The notes beneath the pieces were generated by a model. It ran no database searches and was not told the DNA's origin. It was given only the letters and a program-made list of their open reading frames with translations. A program made the position numbers and the translations under genes. A stretch of DNA of 64,000 bases from Uranotaenia lowii (Eukaryota > Arthropoda > Insecta > Diptera > Culicidae), in the NCBI RefSeq assembly GCF_029784155.1, contig NC_073693.1:188094127-188158126 (forward strand), read 5' to 3'. Below are positions 54,235 to 64,000 of the stretch, in pieces; positions within the stretch are counted from its first letter, which is position 1, and each line of letters begins with the position of its first letter.

Positions 54235-55860
54235 TCGGAAACTACTGAACCGATTTGCGTGAAACTTGGCAGATGGGGGTAATGGAGGCCGGGGAAGGTT
54301 CCTATTGTGGTTTGAGACCCCTCCCTCTCTCATGAAGGGGGGGAGGGGCCTCCCAAACAAAAGACAATTTTTTGCATAACTCGAGAACTAATCAAGCAAA
54401 TGATATCACATTTAGCATGGGATGGTATTTGAGAACGAGAAATATTTCTTTGAATATAAGGTACCCCTCCCTCCTTTCAGTGGCGTGATAGGAAGGGGGG
54501 GGGGCTACCTTACAATTTTTCATATAACTCGAAAACTATTCAAGATATTGGAACCAAATTTGGCATGGGAAGGTATTTGGATACGAAAAATATTTCTATG
54601 ATTATTCGAGACCCCTCCCTCTTTACAGTAGGGAGATATCAAGGGGGGAGGGGCCCTCTTTATAATTTTTACATAACTCAAATACTAATCAAGCAAATGA
54701 AACCAAATTTGGCATGGGTGGATATTTGGGAACGTGATATGTTCTAATGATTGTTTGAGACCCCTTCCTTCTTCCAGCGGGGAGAAAGGAGGGAGGGAAG
54801 TTCCATACAATTTTTATTGCATAACTCAAGAACTACAACAGCAAATGAAACCAAATTTGGCATGGAACGATATTTGGGTACCAGAAATGCTTCTTTGAAT
54901 ATTTGGTATTCTTCAATCCTTCAAAAAGGTGGATGAAAAGGGGGAGAAGAGATTTCCCTTACAATTTTCAGTATAACTGGAGATCTGATCAATCAAATTT
55001 GAACCATATTTGGCATGTGAGGGTATTTAGATACGAGAAATGTTTCTATTATAAATTGAAGCCCCACCCTTTTTTCAGCGAAAAAATATAAAGGGGAAAG
55101 GGGGCTACCATACATTTTTTTGCATAACTTGAGAATTAATAGAGCAAATGAAATATAATTTGGTATCAAAAATTTTTTGAGTACAAAAAATACTTTTATG
55201 AATATTAAGTTCTCACCCCTCCATTCAATGGGGCGAATGGAAGGGGGTTGGTACTTCCTTTCAAGTTTATGCATAACTCAAGAATTTACATCGCAAATAA
55301 AACCAAATTTGGCATGGGATAGTATTTTAATACGAGAAATTTTTTTATGTCAAACAATTATTTTCTTGCAGTGGGATGATAGATTTGGAAATAAAGGAAG
55401 GGAAGAGGAAAGCATTTAACTTTTTTTTACAAAATCCGAGAAATGGAAAAAACTTTACATGGAATATCATTTTGGTATGATTCTATGATTATCTGACACA
55501 CCTTCCTCCTTTCAGTGAGTAGGTACATAGGAGGAGGGAGGTGAACCCAATACATTTTTTTTAGCATTAATTCTCAATTTATGCTAAAGAAGCCAACAAA
55601 TGGAAACAAATATGGCATAGAAAGGTACTTGGTTACGAGATATGTTTCTACAATTGTTATAGACCCTTACGCTTCACAGTGTAGAGAGGAGAAGAAAGGA
55701 GGGGACTCCATATAAATTTTGTTGTAAAGCTTAAAAAATTGTCAACAATTGTGGACAATATTTGATACAAGAAGATTTTTGAGAACGAAAAAATTGGTAT
55801 GATTATTAAAAATCACGATCTCCATCCTCCATGTGCACTGTTATCAGTTTTTTAGCATAA
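54235..55860 (+). repeat. Decaying ~150-bp tandem array, about 11 units
   Basis: Each unit has the order CATAACTCGAGAACTAATCA, GCAAATGAAACC, AAATTTGGCATGGGA, TATTTGGGAACGAGAAAT, GAGACCCCTCCCTC, CAGTGGGG and GGGGGGAGGGGC. The GGCATGGG landmark falls near 54413, 54561, 54708, 54858, 55011, 55160, 55310, 55455, 55613 and 55757. Units are well conserved on the left and progressively degraded to the right. Short open frames inside read the same degenerate peptide and are not genes. Confidence 0.85.
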
Positions 55861-57903
55861 ATCCATAACATATTAAGCAAAACCAACCAGATTTTATCAA
55901 TTGAATTGTTTGCGTACGATTTATTTATAACCCTCCTTTTTTAAGGGCGGAGCTTAAAGAAACAGATTTAAATAATCAGATCTTTAACACAAATCAAGAT
56001 ATAGCGGTTGCTTATGAATTATGTTATATTTTGATTTAAAATAATTCTAACAAAACAATAAAAATTCTGGAATGGACTGGAAAATTAACCTTAAAAGCGA
56101 CCATGTTTTTAAACTTTTTTCCCCCATCTTAATCCGTACACAAGAGCAAGTGCCCGTAAGAAATGTTTACTTAAAAATCTTTTATTAAAAAAAAATTGTT
56201 GAAAAACTGCACTGAATTTGGAATATTTCAAAATGAATGTTTCAAATCCATTTCTCTTTGCTTCCGAAATTTTTTCACTTTTGACATTCCACCAAATTCT
56301 TTGATTCAAAGTTTTGTTAAAACCATATTTCGAAAGGAATAAGTTCACAAAATGAATCCATTCTTCAAAAAACTATTATTTTGAATAAGGGTCATTTTAT
56401 AATGTTCCTTAACCGCTGCCCAGTAAATAAGAAATAATTTCGCCGTAACTAAACTTATATATCGATTTCAATGCTTTTCCACATCACCAAAACGAATTTT
56501 GAATGGTAAAAGAACAGTACTATATTGATGCAAACGAAGGTCCATTTTATTTTCTTGCCGTTACATGGAATGTCAAATATCGTATGTCTGTGTGAGTGAA
56601 TTCATTTAATGTTTTGATTTTGATGTGACGAATTCATGTTTGTTTTATTTTACCCATGGATAAAATCAATTACACGTGCGATATTCAAAAAATGGTTCGA
56701 AATTTAATAAAAAAATAATAATGAAAAAATGACTTAACAAAAGAACAGGAAAAGCTAAGCTATTCTTACTAAATAGACTCGGATGATTGAGATTGTTTGT
56801 CAAGAATCATCATTATGTCAACCAACGCACTTTGTTAGAAATTGTACTAAATGTGCGGAAAAATGCATCATCTCGAAGCTCAAAATATTGTTTCCAAAAC
56901 TGCCTCTGCCAGTGGGCGGTAAAAGGGCTAGTTTGATATCCAAGTTTAGTAATATATTTTGAAAAGAAGACATTTCTCGAATGTGACTAAATTATTTATA
57001 GAAAGTGAAGTGCTAGGATTTATTGGAAGAAAAGAGTGAATAAAAATCTGCCACCGGTTTTTTGTTATAGATGGGAACTTAATGGTATATTTCGTTGATG
57101 CAATTTTCATTAGATTCTTCTGTTAACAAAACATTGCTTGACAGATTTTGTTAATATTACCTCTACTTTTGTTTTATTCAGTTTTTGTAAACCTCTATTA
57201 ATTCGAATAGGTGAAGGGTTTTGAGAAAATCTAACTGAAACAGAGTGTTCAACAAAATTTTATGAGAATCTCGTCCATTCAACTGATTCACACATTCATG
57301 TACTGTAGTTTTGCAACATACAATCAGTGGAATGTTTTTACGATCTCATTTGTCATTTTCTCAACAATTCCTAGATCGTTTTATAAATAATTGGGTCATC
57401 ACAATATTTTCCTACTCGGGAAACTTGAACTTACCCTTGACGGAGGTTTCGGGGTTAACGAAATCTTGCAGTTGAAAGTGATCTTCACAAATGAAGCCAA
57501 AAATGACATAAAATGGTTATTTTTCAACCACAACGCAATAAGAAAGTGGAGCATAAAAACCCGAAGTTCTATTTTTATTTCAGTCGAAGTCGATGTATTT
57601 TTTTATAAGCTTTATGGTTGAATTCTAACCATATTTGGTTAATGCGCTCCAATTCAAATTTTTTTTAGTGGTTTTCGAAATACATCGTGATATTTTTTTT
57701 CTATCAAAAGTAGGTAATCAAAAACGACCGTGTTCATCGCTAGATGTTAAAAAACAAATATCATAATGCAAATGTGTGTGTGATATATCGAGATTTTTCC
57801 TTTTGTGTATGTGCTGTTAGTTTCACGATATCCCGTAGATAGCGCTGCGGAACAAGCGCCAAAATCAGCCTTCAGTGGTCAGTCTGGGTATCTGGTGTCT
57901 GCG
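55861..57903. other. Right part of the 4.37-kb element, AT-rich, no gene
   Basis: No open frame with coding character. Only the final ~100 bp shows structure (TIR and subterminal inverted motif). Confidence 0.5.
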
Positions 57904-57910
57904 CTTCCAT

Positions 57911-58668
57911 GATGACCCATAACCGTATTTGCCGACCAAGGGCTTCACTCTAATGCTCGATTTGAACTTTGTGGACAGTGGACATTTTTACAGTGTTTGC
58001 ATACTTTTCCACCACTCAAACACAGTAATTCTTTGAATAAACATCGGTTTAGTCAGCTATCAGTTTGGTTATGACGGATTTTTAAGGAAACTGTGCAAAA
58101 CTATTTTTTTTCTTTTTCTCTTAGGTCGTAAATATCTCGAAAACGCGTGAATATTAAATTTTGAAAAAAAAAAAAGGTCTGATAGTACTTTCCACAGGCA
58201 GCAAAATGCTGTAGAAATTTTGAATGTCCGAAAACTAGTATTTAAATGAGCTATTAGCAAAAGAAAGTGTCCAATTTCTAAAATAATTAAGCTTTGCCTG
58301 CTGAAAACCTTGCTTATGGTAAATATGACTGCAATTTTAATTTCCTACCATAAAGGGTAAATGTCTTTTTAATCTTTTCAATGGGCCAAGATCTATTGAT
58401 CCAAAAATAAGGACAGAAATTTTAAAAGAATTCAACTCGTTTGTTTTTGTACATATAAAGTTAACGGCAATATTCTTGTTTTTTACTACCTAAGCGAATA
58501 AAAAATATATTGCATGGAGAAGGCAATGCAATATTCCAAGTATTTTAGTCTTATCACCGTTTTCACCCATTCCATTCTTTCAAATATGTCATTCCATTGA
58601 AATAAAAAATAAAGAATTTTAAAGCTCAGGAATTGAGGGAAACACAAATTCATAACCATTTGTTCGTG
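57911..58668. other. AT-rich linker, no gene
   Basis: Nothing recognisable apart from A and T runs. Confidence 0.4.
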
Positions 58669-59725
58669 CACCCATAGAAGAGGTTGCAAAAATCCAATGC
58701 CTATTTAGCACATCTCTGTGCCGATAATGCGCTGAAATGTGCACTGTGCCGAAGATGATATGTTTGAAAAACCGTAACTGGCATAAGGACTCGCCTCCCA
58801 ACTAAAATGATGCATGACCACTACATTCAAGCAAAACAAGAAAAACATTTTATGGGATTTCGTTCCTATTGGATAATTCATCCCAGAAACAAGAAAATAA
58901 AAATATAAACCACAGCGCCCGTAGGGAGAATCGAACTCAAATCACTAACCAAATGGTCTTGCCAGACCGACATCTAAACTAGTGTACTATTTGAGCTTCA
59001 TGCAGGAAGAGGGATATTTGTCATAGGCATTCTGCCACCGATCAATCACAAAAGAAACGCACGACAGTGGCTTCCCGGCGTTTGGCCTCCTTTCAAGGTA
59101 TTCATTTGTCTTGCGATGGAAACGGGAAAGGGAACGGGAGTGGAGGAAACGGGAAACCCATTGAATGAGAACTGTGCTTCGCTTACTGCCTGCTATTACA
59201 TACACACGTTATATACACAGCTGCTAAAGCCGGGCAGCTTGGCCGGTGCTTGTTTGCCGGTGAATTGAAGGAATATATTCTTGTTGCTTTTGCTACATAC
59301 ACACGCACAGCTTAGCCGTGGTTGTTTGCCGGCAAATTGAATTGAAGGAATGTTTTTTTTGTTGTTGCTTTTACTGCATACACACGCACAGCTCGGCCGT
59401 GGTTGTTTGCCAGTGGATTGAAGGGTTTGAATTAGAAGGATGTTTTTGTTGTTGCTTTTGCTACATTCACACGCACAGCGCTCGGTTCGCTGGCTGCCTG
59501 GTGTTGGCCGGTATTTATTTCCATCCTTCTTCGTCTTGTGATGCGATAGGGAGGGACGTGAAAGCGTTTTTATTTTGTTTCTTTCAGACATACGCAATTC
59601 GGTTAACTTGGGAGATTAATGCCGGTGGGAGCAAATCGAATCAGCACCAATCGCGTTATCTTCTTGTACCAATGATGCTATGTAATTGACTACACGCCAT
59701 TGGCACAGAGGCTGAATTTTGGGTG
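58669..59725 (-). mobile_element. 1-kb repeat family 'CACCCA', copy C (1057 bp), inverted
   Basis: Reverse orientation relative to copies A and B; the same length as copy B and visibly closer to it than to A (it shares the extra GCAACAACAAA/CGTGTGTATG modules). The ends are CACCCATAGAAG on the left and GAATTTTGGGTG on the right. The tRNA-like core lies at about 58912-58990 on the minus strand. A 123-codon cysteine-rich frame on the + strand corresponds to the minus-strand frames of copies A and B. Confidence 0.88.
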
Positions 59726-60482
59726 GACATATTGGGGTTTGAGGGTTTAACACTAAAAAAATTTGGAAAATTTGTTATCCCAATGAAAAGTTTGACCGGA
59801 ATTTGTTTGGGAAACATTCTCACGTAGTGGTAAATTTTGAAAATTCAAGGGTGTACCGACTAGGAAAAGTTCTAAATTTTTACGAAGTTCGAGCGTTTTT
59901 GTATAATTTCTAATGGGGTTTCCCCACTTAAGGGAGGGAGGGGGTGGTTGATCACCCCGATCAGCCCCCCCCCCCTCTCTTATGACCACGCATACTAGTT
60001 TCAATAGTGAGTTCTGAAGAAAATTATTGTTTACTGATTTTATATGGAATTTATAATTGTAATTTTTGCGAAATTACAGAAAAATGCTATACCTTCAAGA
60101 TTTATTTCATAAAAAACATGAATTCGTTGGAAAGTTGGTAATTTTAAGATCATTTTACATTTTTTTTCTTAACTTTATTTTCTCATACTTTAGGGATATG
60201 ATGTTGACAAAATCCAATTTATTAGTTTAGTTTATTTAGAAAAAAAAAATGATAACAACAAGTAACCATTAGTTGAAATGGCCTTGATTCATTGATGACG
60301 CTTTGCATGCTTTTTTTAAGGTTTCGGTAATATTTGAAGGGTTTGTAAAATAGCTTCTTATCAAACGCAAGTTAGAAATATTCTAAGTTGGAGAAAGCTA
60401 CCTACCATTTAAAATAACCACTAGCAAATGTTTGTTATCAATTTTGCTAAAGTGATTTGGAAATTGGTTCTCTTATTTGCAG
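59726..60482. other. AT-rich linker to the candidate exon
   Basis: A C-run (about 13) lies at 59967-59979 next to GGTTGATCACCCCGATC. The end, GGTTCTCTTATTTGCAG, is a good 3' splice site. Confidence 0.4.
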
Positions 60483-60686
60483 GATCGTTCCGTTGCCAAA
60501 CGGCATCGCTGACGGACTAACACGGACGTGCTGCTTCAAAATGCTCTGCCGCAGGATGCGTTTGACTGAACGCCACATCCAACCACCACGGGAACCTAAC
60601 GATGGACCAATCATTCGTCCTTGCACTGCGCGAAAATTGACCGGGAGCGATGGAGATTCACTTTATGCCAGCGGTCATCATGGGAG
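60483..60686 (+). CDS. Host-gene exon (204 nt), product unknown
   Basis: The acceptor TTCTCTTATTTGCAG ends at 60482 and the donor GTAAAATC starts at 60687. GC jumps sharply over the flanks. One frame is open through the whole exon ('IVPLPNGIADGLTRTCC', 'RHIQPPREPNDGPIIRP', 'TARKLTGSDGDSLYASGHHG') and exits in phase 2, which joins in frame to the long reading of the 62930 exon. An ATG at 60541 in AAAATG context could start a 277-residue protein. Entered instead from the 50195 exon (phase 0) it reads nine codons, 'DRSVAKRHR', then stops. The exon length is a multiple of three. No family was recognised. Confidence 0.5.
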
Positions 60687-62929
60687 GTAAAATCATTAAA
60701 GCGCCTTGGCAGATTTTTTTTTGCTACCCCTCCGAGTCCCTCCAAGATAGTATTATTAGGTACAGTTAAGTTGCGGTGGCAGCGAGTAGTCGTCGTCGTT
60801 GATAGATGTTTAATTTATGTATAGAAAGGAATAACACCCGCATCTAGCACTATGCCACTGAGCCGCGGCTGCATCACAAGCTGGACGCCGTCGTCGTCGT
60901 TGTTCGTCCGTTTTTTTTGCTGCCACGAGCAACACTTTTTTGATAGCGAAAATGTTTTATGGTTATGACAGCAAATAAAATATTTTGATTAACATTTTTA
61001 TAGCTGAAACGCAACGTTTACCAAACGGTTGGTAGTTTTGAGTAGACGCAGTTGCTCTCGAAAACTTCTCACTCAAATATTAAGATAACAAAAAGGAACG
61101 CTGGAATGCGATGTTTAGTGCATAATGCAGGCCAGTATTGCAAATGTTTGAATTTATAGTTTCCTGAACTGATAGCTTATAGCATATAGGCTGATGGCAC
61201 CTTTCTTATTTACCATTTTTATTTTTTCTCATTTTTACAATAATACAATAATGTACGTTCGAAGCGCTTTTGTTCTTCGTATTTGTTTGGTGCATAATTA
61301 GTATAGTGGATAACATCTGAAGAAAGCTAATGTCGCATGATTGGACAAATTAACTATCTAGCCTAGCTTAGGCAGTTCGAAGAAGATATCTCACTTGACC
61401 GGGTGGGGCTATCTGGATCCAGTTTCATTTGTTTTCTCATATATCATATGAGTGCGCAACGAGCGCGGAATCACGGTCTCGTCCTGTCTGACAGTTTCCA
61501 GATAACCAGCGCGAGCGGCTTCGTTTGATTGCTAATATTTGATAGCCAATATAGCGCATTCATATAATTAAAAAAATATATGTAAATAAGTTTTGACGCG
61601 ATTGTAGCTCATTCGCACCGCTCTTTTTCCAAGAACCTCAAAACAGCCGTCAGGGTCGACTAATGAGAAGACATTAAATGGAGTGTGCTGCATATTGGTT
61701 GTTGGAGAAGTCGAGGGAGCAAAAATCTCGCGGCGACAACAACATTGGCGTGAATGTATCGTATCCCTCTCACCACTTTCGTTCCTCGTTTGCTGATTTT
61801 TAGACAAATGGACCAGAAGAGCAAAAAAAAAACTTTAACCAAAAACCATATCGTGTCGGGCCCATGCATTCGTTGTAGGTCAGCTTGAGTCGAAGACGTA
61901 CAGACATTATGAGTCACTTCTAGATTAGAGTTCACAAGAATTGGGAGATTCGAACCGAAAGTTATTACGAAGAAGAAGCAGACAAAAGAGTTGATACGAC
62001 CAAATTATTTTTAATCTACGAGGCGCTAGCAGCTTGTGTTGATTCACGAAACAGCGTGAAACAACTTTCACACGCTATATGAGAGTAGAGCACCGTCCAT
62101 TTGGCCATCCATATACATTGCCCCAAAGGCAGCTTTTGATATATTTGAATTTGGCGCAGCCACCAGGTGTGTACTCAGGCTTGGTGGAAGGTTATCTGCT
62201 AGCGATAATGTGTAGATAGATTCATCTGCCAACAGTCAGCGAATCAATGTGATGTGATAGGTACCTAAATTTATATTATTTTTGACCTAAAAAAAGCATC
62301 AATGTTTAGTTATTTTGATAAGCCCATAAAATGGGTTTAAATTTTACCTTATTTTTTGGAACTTTTCAGTCTTTTACGGTTAGAGAAAGGCTTAAATTGA
62401 TTCTGAGATTCTGAGAGATGAACAGTGAGGAAATTATCTGATAATTTTATCACCAATCTATAGCTTCCTGACATGTAACAACTTCAAGATTTTGATTGTT
62501 TTACGAGCGCATGATCTCTGTTGCATACACTTTTTGTAACGGGTTTTAACGCTCCAACTCACTTGTTTTTGTTCTTGAAATTATAAAATGCTAGCTGTTT
62601 TATTTGCTGCTCTTAAAATAAAGAAAACAAAATCTTGCTCCCGATAGTGGAAAACAAATCATGTCCAGCCTGAAGATCGAATCCGTACCTGAATGTCTTG
62701 TCAAACCATGAAACGTTAACATTTTTTTTCAACAGACTTTCAGAAAACAAACATTTATAAAATATCGTGCATCTTAAAAAAACATGATTTTTAACGCAGT
62801 CTTGGAACTACTACCAAACTACTAACTGTTTACATATTTTAATCTTATCCATTAGAATAACTGAATGCGACTCTGATGTGAGGTTTGATAATTTATGTTT
62901 TTTTCCTTCATATTTCTCCTTCCTTCTAG
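60687..62929. other. Putative intron, 2.2 kb
   Basis: Bounded by the GTAAAATC donor and the TTTCTCCTTCCTTCTAG acceptor. It holds a GTCGTCGTCGTTG-type triplet run (60788-60800 and 60888-60905) and a GC-balanced block at 61370-62260, which may be conserved regulatory DNA but carries no motif I can name. There are no transposon ends here, unlike most of the window. Confidence 0.5.
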
Positions 62930-63617
62930 AAAACCGACCGAAGCCAGCAAGACTCCGTTGATGATTGTCAATCTGAATATTCCAAACGGAGCGCGGACAC
63001 TGGCACCGAAAAGCGTAAAAGGTCCCCGAAAATTGCCACCCTTTTGCGTGCAGCATCAACAGTTGGTGAAAGCTTATGGCGCTAATCAATCTCTCCCGGG
63101 TAGTAGCGAGGAATCAACGTCGGTCTGCCACACTTTGAATATACCGCAGATTTTTATCCAAGGATTCGAGATACAGGACAAAAAAGTTACAGCCCTGTCG
63201 CCACAAAAGGTTCAGGATTGCGATTTGGGGCCAATAGCGGAGAACGAAGAAGATAGCTTTGCCAATATTCTGCTGGACAATATCTCCAATATATCGCTGG
63301 ATATGATCAATAGACATCAGCAAAAGTTGATGGGATCTATGAGTATGACCAACACACCTTCGAACACTCCGAGTAGAGATTGCAACACGACAGGATACGG
63401 AACTCTCATGAATTTGGACTCGTACGAAACTGATGACCTGGCTCCATTGCCAATGGAAAAACAAAATGATTCTCTGGATGAATTGTGTCAGATTCCACCA
63501 GGCTATCGATCGCTAGTCTATCGTACTCCAAGTCCCAGCACCAGACAGATCATTAGAGTGAATGTTACGATGGGTCGGGATAGAAGAAGCGATAATTCTT
63601 ATAGTGCAAACCATTGA
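62930..63617 (+). CDS. Terminal host-gene exon, product unknown, two overlapping open frames
   Basis: A very good acceptor, TTTCTCCTTCCTTCTAG, ends at 62929. The long frame (entry phase 2) has 228 codons to the TGA at 63615-63617. It is serine/threonine/asparagine-rich and acidic, without membrane segments: 'NLNIPNGARTLAPKSVKG', 'NIPQIFIQGFEIQDKKVT', 'NTPSNTPSRDCNTTGYGTL', 'SLDELCQIPPGYRSLVYRT' and 'MGRDRRSDNSYSANH' at the C-terminus. This looks like a largely disordered C-terminal tail. The phase-0 frame is also open for 51 codons to a TAA at 63083-63085 and is basic, with 'TGTEKRKRSPKIATLL', an NLS-like patch. I do not recognise either product. Confidence 0.65.
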
Positions 63618-64000
63618 GTCCGTTGCGTCGTTTCCATTCAAATCAACAGTAAATAGCAGAAATTACAATTAAAATTTATAAAACTATCCTACGAAATTTT
63701 AACCAGTTTAAAAAAAGTGTATGAATTGAGTACTACCTAAACATAAATAAAATGAGAACGAAAATTCATAAGCTCGTTTAAATGATAAAATGAATCTCAA
63801 ATTTTAATTAAATTTTTCGCCGGGTATTTTCTTTCGAACCGGAGACATTATGTTGACTATGTCATTCGTATTGAGATGAAATCGTCAATCAAGAAAAAAT
63901 AAATCCAGGTCACTGTTAATTCATACGTTTTCTAGAAATAAAAAATGCATTTTTTCAAACCAGGGTCATGAAGCTACTTTGAAAAAAAAAAAAACGCGAT
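63618..64000 (+). other. 3' UTR and downstream flank of the terminal exon
   Basis: AT-rich, with AATAAA at 63746-63751 and again at 63898-63903. It has no further open frame. Confidence 0.55.
63746..63751 (+). terminator. Poly(A) signal AATAAA
   Basis: Lies 129 bp after the TGA of the long frame, inside CATAAATAAAATGAG. A second AATAAA is at 63898. Confidence 0.5.

Larger units (their letters stand above)
53533..57903. mobile_element. 4.37-kb TIR element of unknown family with 7-bp TSD
   Basis: The exact duplication CTTCCAT lies at 53526-53532 and 57904-57910. The terminal inverted repeat is CGCAGACACCAGATACCCAG plus ACTGA, perfect for 25 bp. Symmetry resumes about 65-95 bp inside (left GGGGCATCGTGAAACTAC, right reversed GGGATATCGTGAAACTAAC). 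The interior has no frame over about 90 codons and no transposase, so the copy is non-autonomous. It carries a TCTG microsatellite and a ~150-bp tandem array in its left third; the rest is AT-rich. Confidence 0.8.

Noticed and set aside
54565..55419. Four consecutive 60-80 codon frames with similar peptides (NFYITQ, KPNLAW)
   Set aside because: They come from the ~150-bp tandem array in varying frames; similarity reflects the DNA repeat, not a protein family.

Overview
The window looks like a stretch of an AT-rich insect genome, most likely a mosquito or another nematoceran fly. That is an inference from the mobile-element mix (BEL/Pao, CR1/Jockey-type and I-type LINEs, many hAT, Tc1/mariner, piggyBac-like and Harbinger-like MITEs, tRNA-like pieces) and from the spliceosomal exon signatures; no diagnostic host gene was recognised. 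There is no operon structure, CRISPR array or rRNA. Most of the sequence is transposon-derived or featureless AT-rich DNA.

Host gene: four short segments on the + strand are bounded by good splice sites (13450-13609, 50195-50250, 60483-60686, 62930-63617); the last ends in a stop codon followed by a poly(A) signal. If they belong to one gene, everything from about 13.6 kb onward is intron that has served as a landing site for transposons. The terminal exon is open in two overlapping frames that suit different upstream splicing.

Layout: 1-2.2 kb is a frameshifted BEL/Pao fragment. 4.46-4.85 kb is a TTAA-flanked MITE. 5.47-9.54 kb is a giant foldback (inverted-repeat) element whose arms are 13-bp satellite. 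14.4-20.06 kb is a CR1/Jockey-type LINE with two intact ORFs and a duplicated 5' module. 20.6-24.6 kb holds three hAT-type MITEs, each with an 8-bp target-site duplication (TSD). 25.0-26.2 kb is an almost fully palindromic TA-flanked MITE. 26.4-30.8 kb is a TIR element carrying 111-bp tandem repeats and a nested 3.2 kb hAT-type element filled with a satellite that changes orientation three times. 30.8-33.0 kb holds two direct copies of a 1.0-1.06 kb repeat with a tRNA-like core; a third copy lies inverted at 58.7-59.7 kb. 33.5-35.8 kb is a decayed I-type LINE on the minus strand. 36.1-37.5 kb is a TA-flanked MITE carrying a heptanucleotide satellite. 41.06-41.89 kb is a Harbinger-like MITE. 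41.95-45.6 kb is a Jockey-type LINE split by a MITE and carrying one stop. 47.96-49.58 kb is a three-level nest (hAT-like MITE, TTAA MITE, LINE 3' end). 53.5-57.9 kb is a 4.37 kb TIR element with a 7-bp TSD and a decaying ~150-bp tandem array.

How it fits together: many insertions have readable boundaries (TIR plus TSD), so the order of events can be read in several places. Only the 16-20 kb LINE looks protein-competent. The other elements appear non-autonomous or dead, and several carry satellite or palindromic arrays in place of coding sequence.
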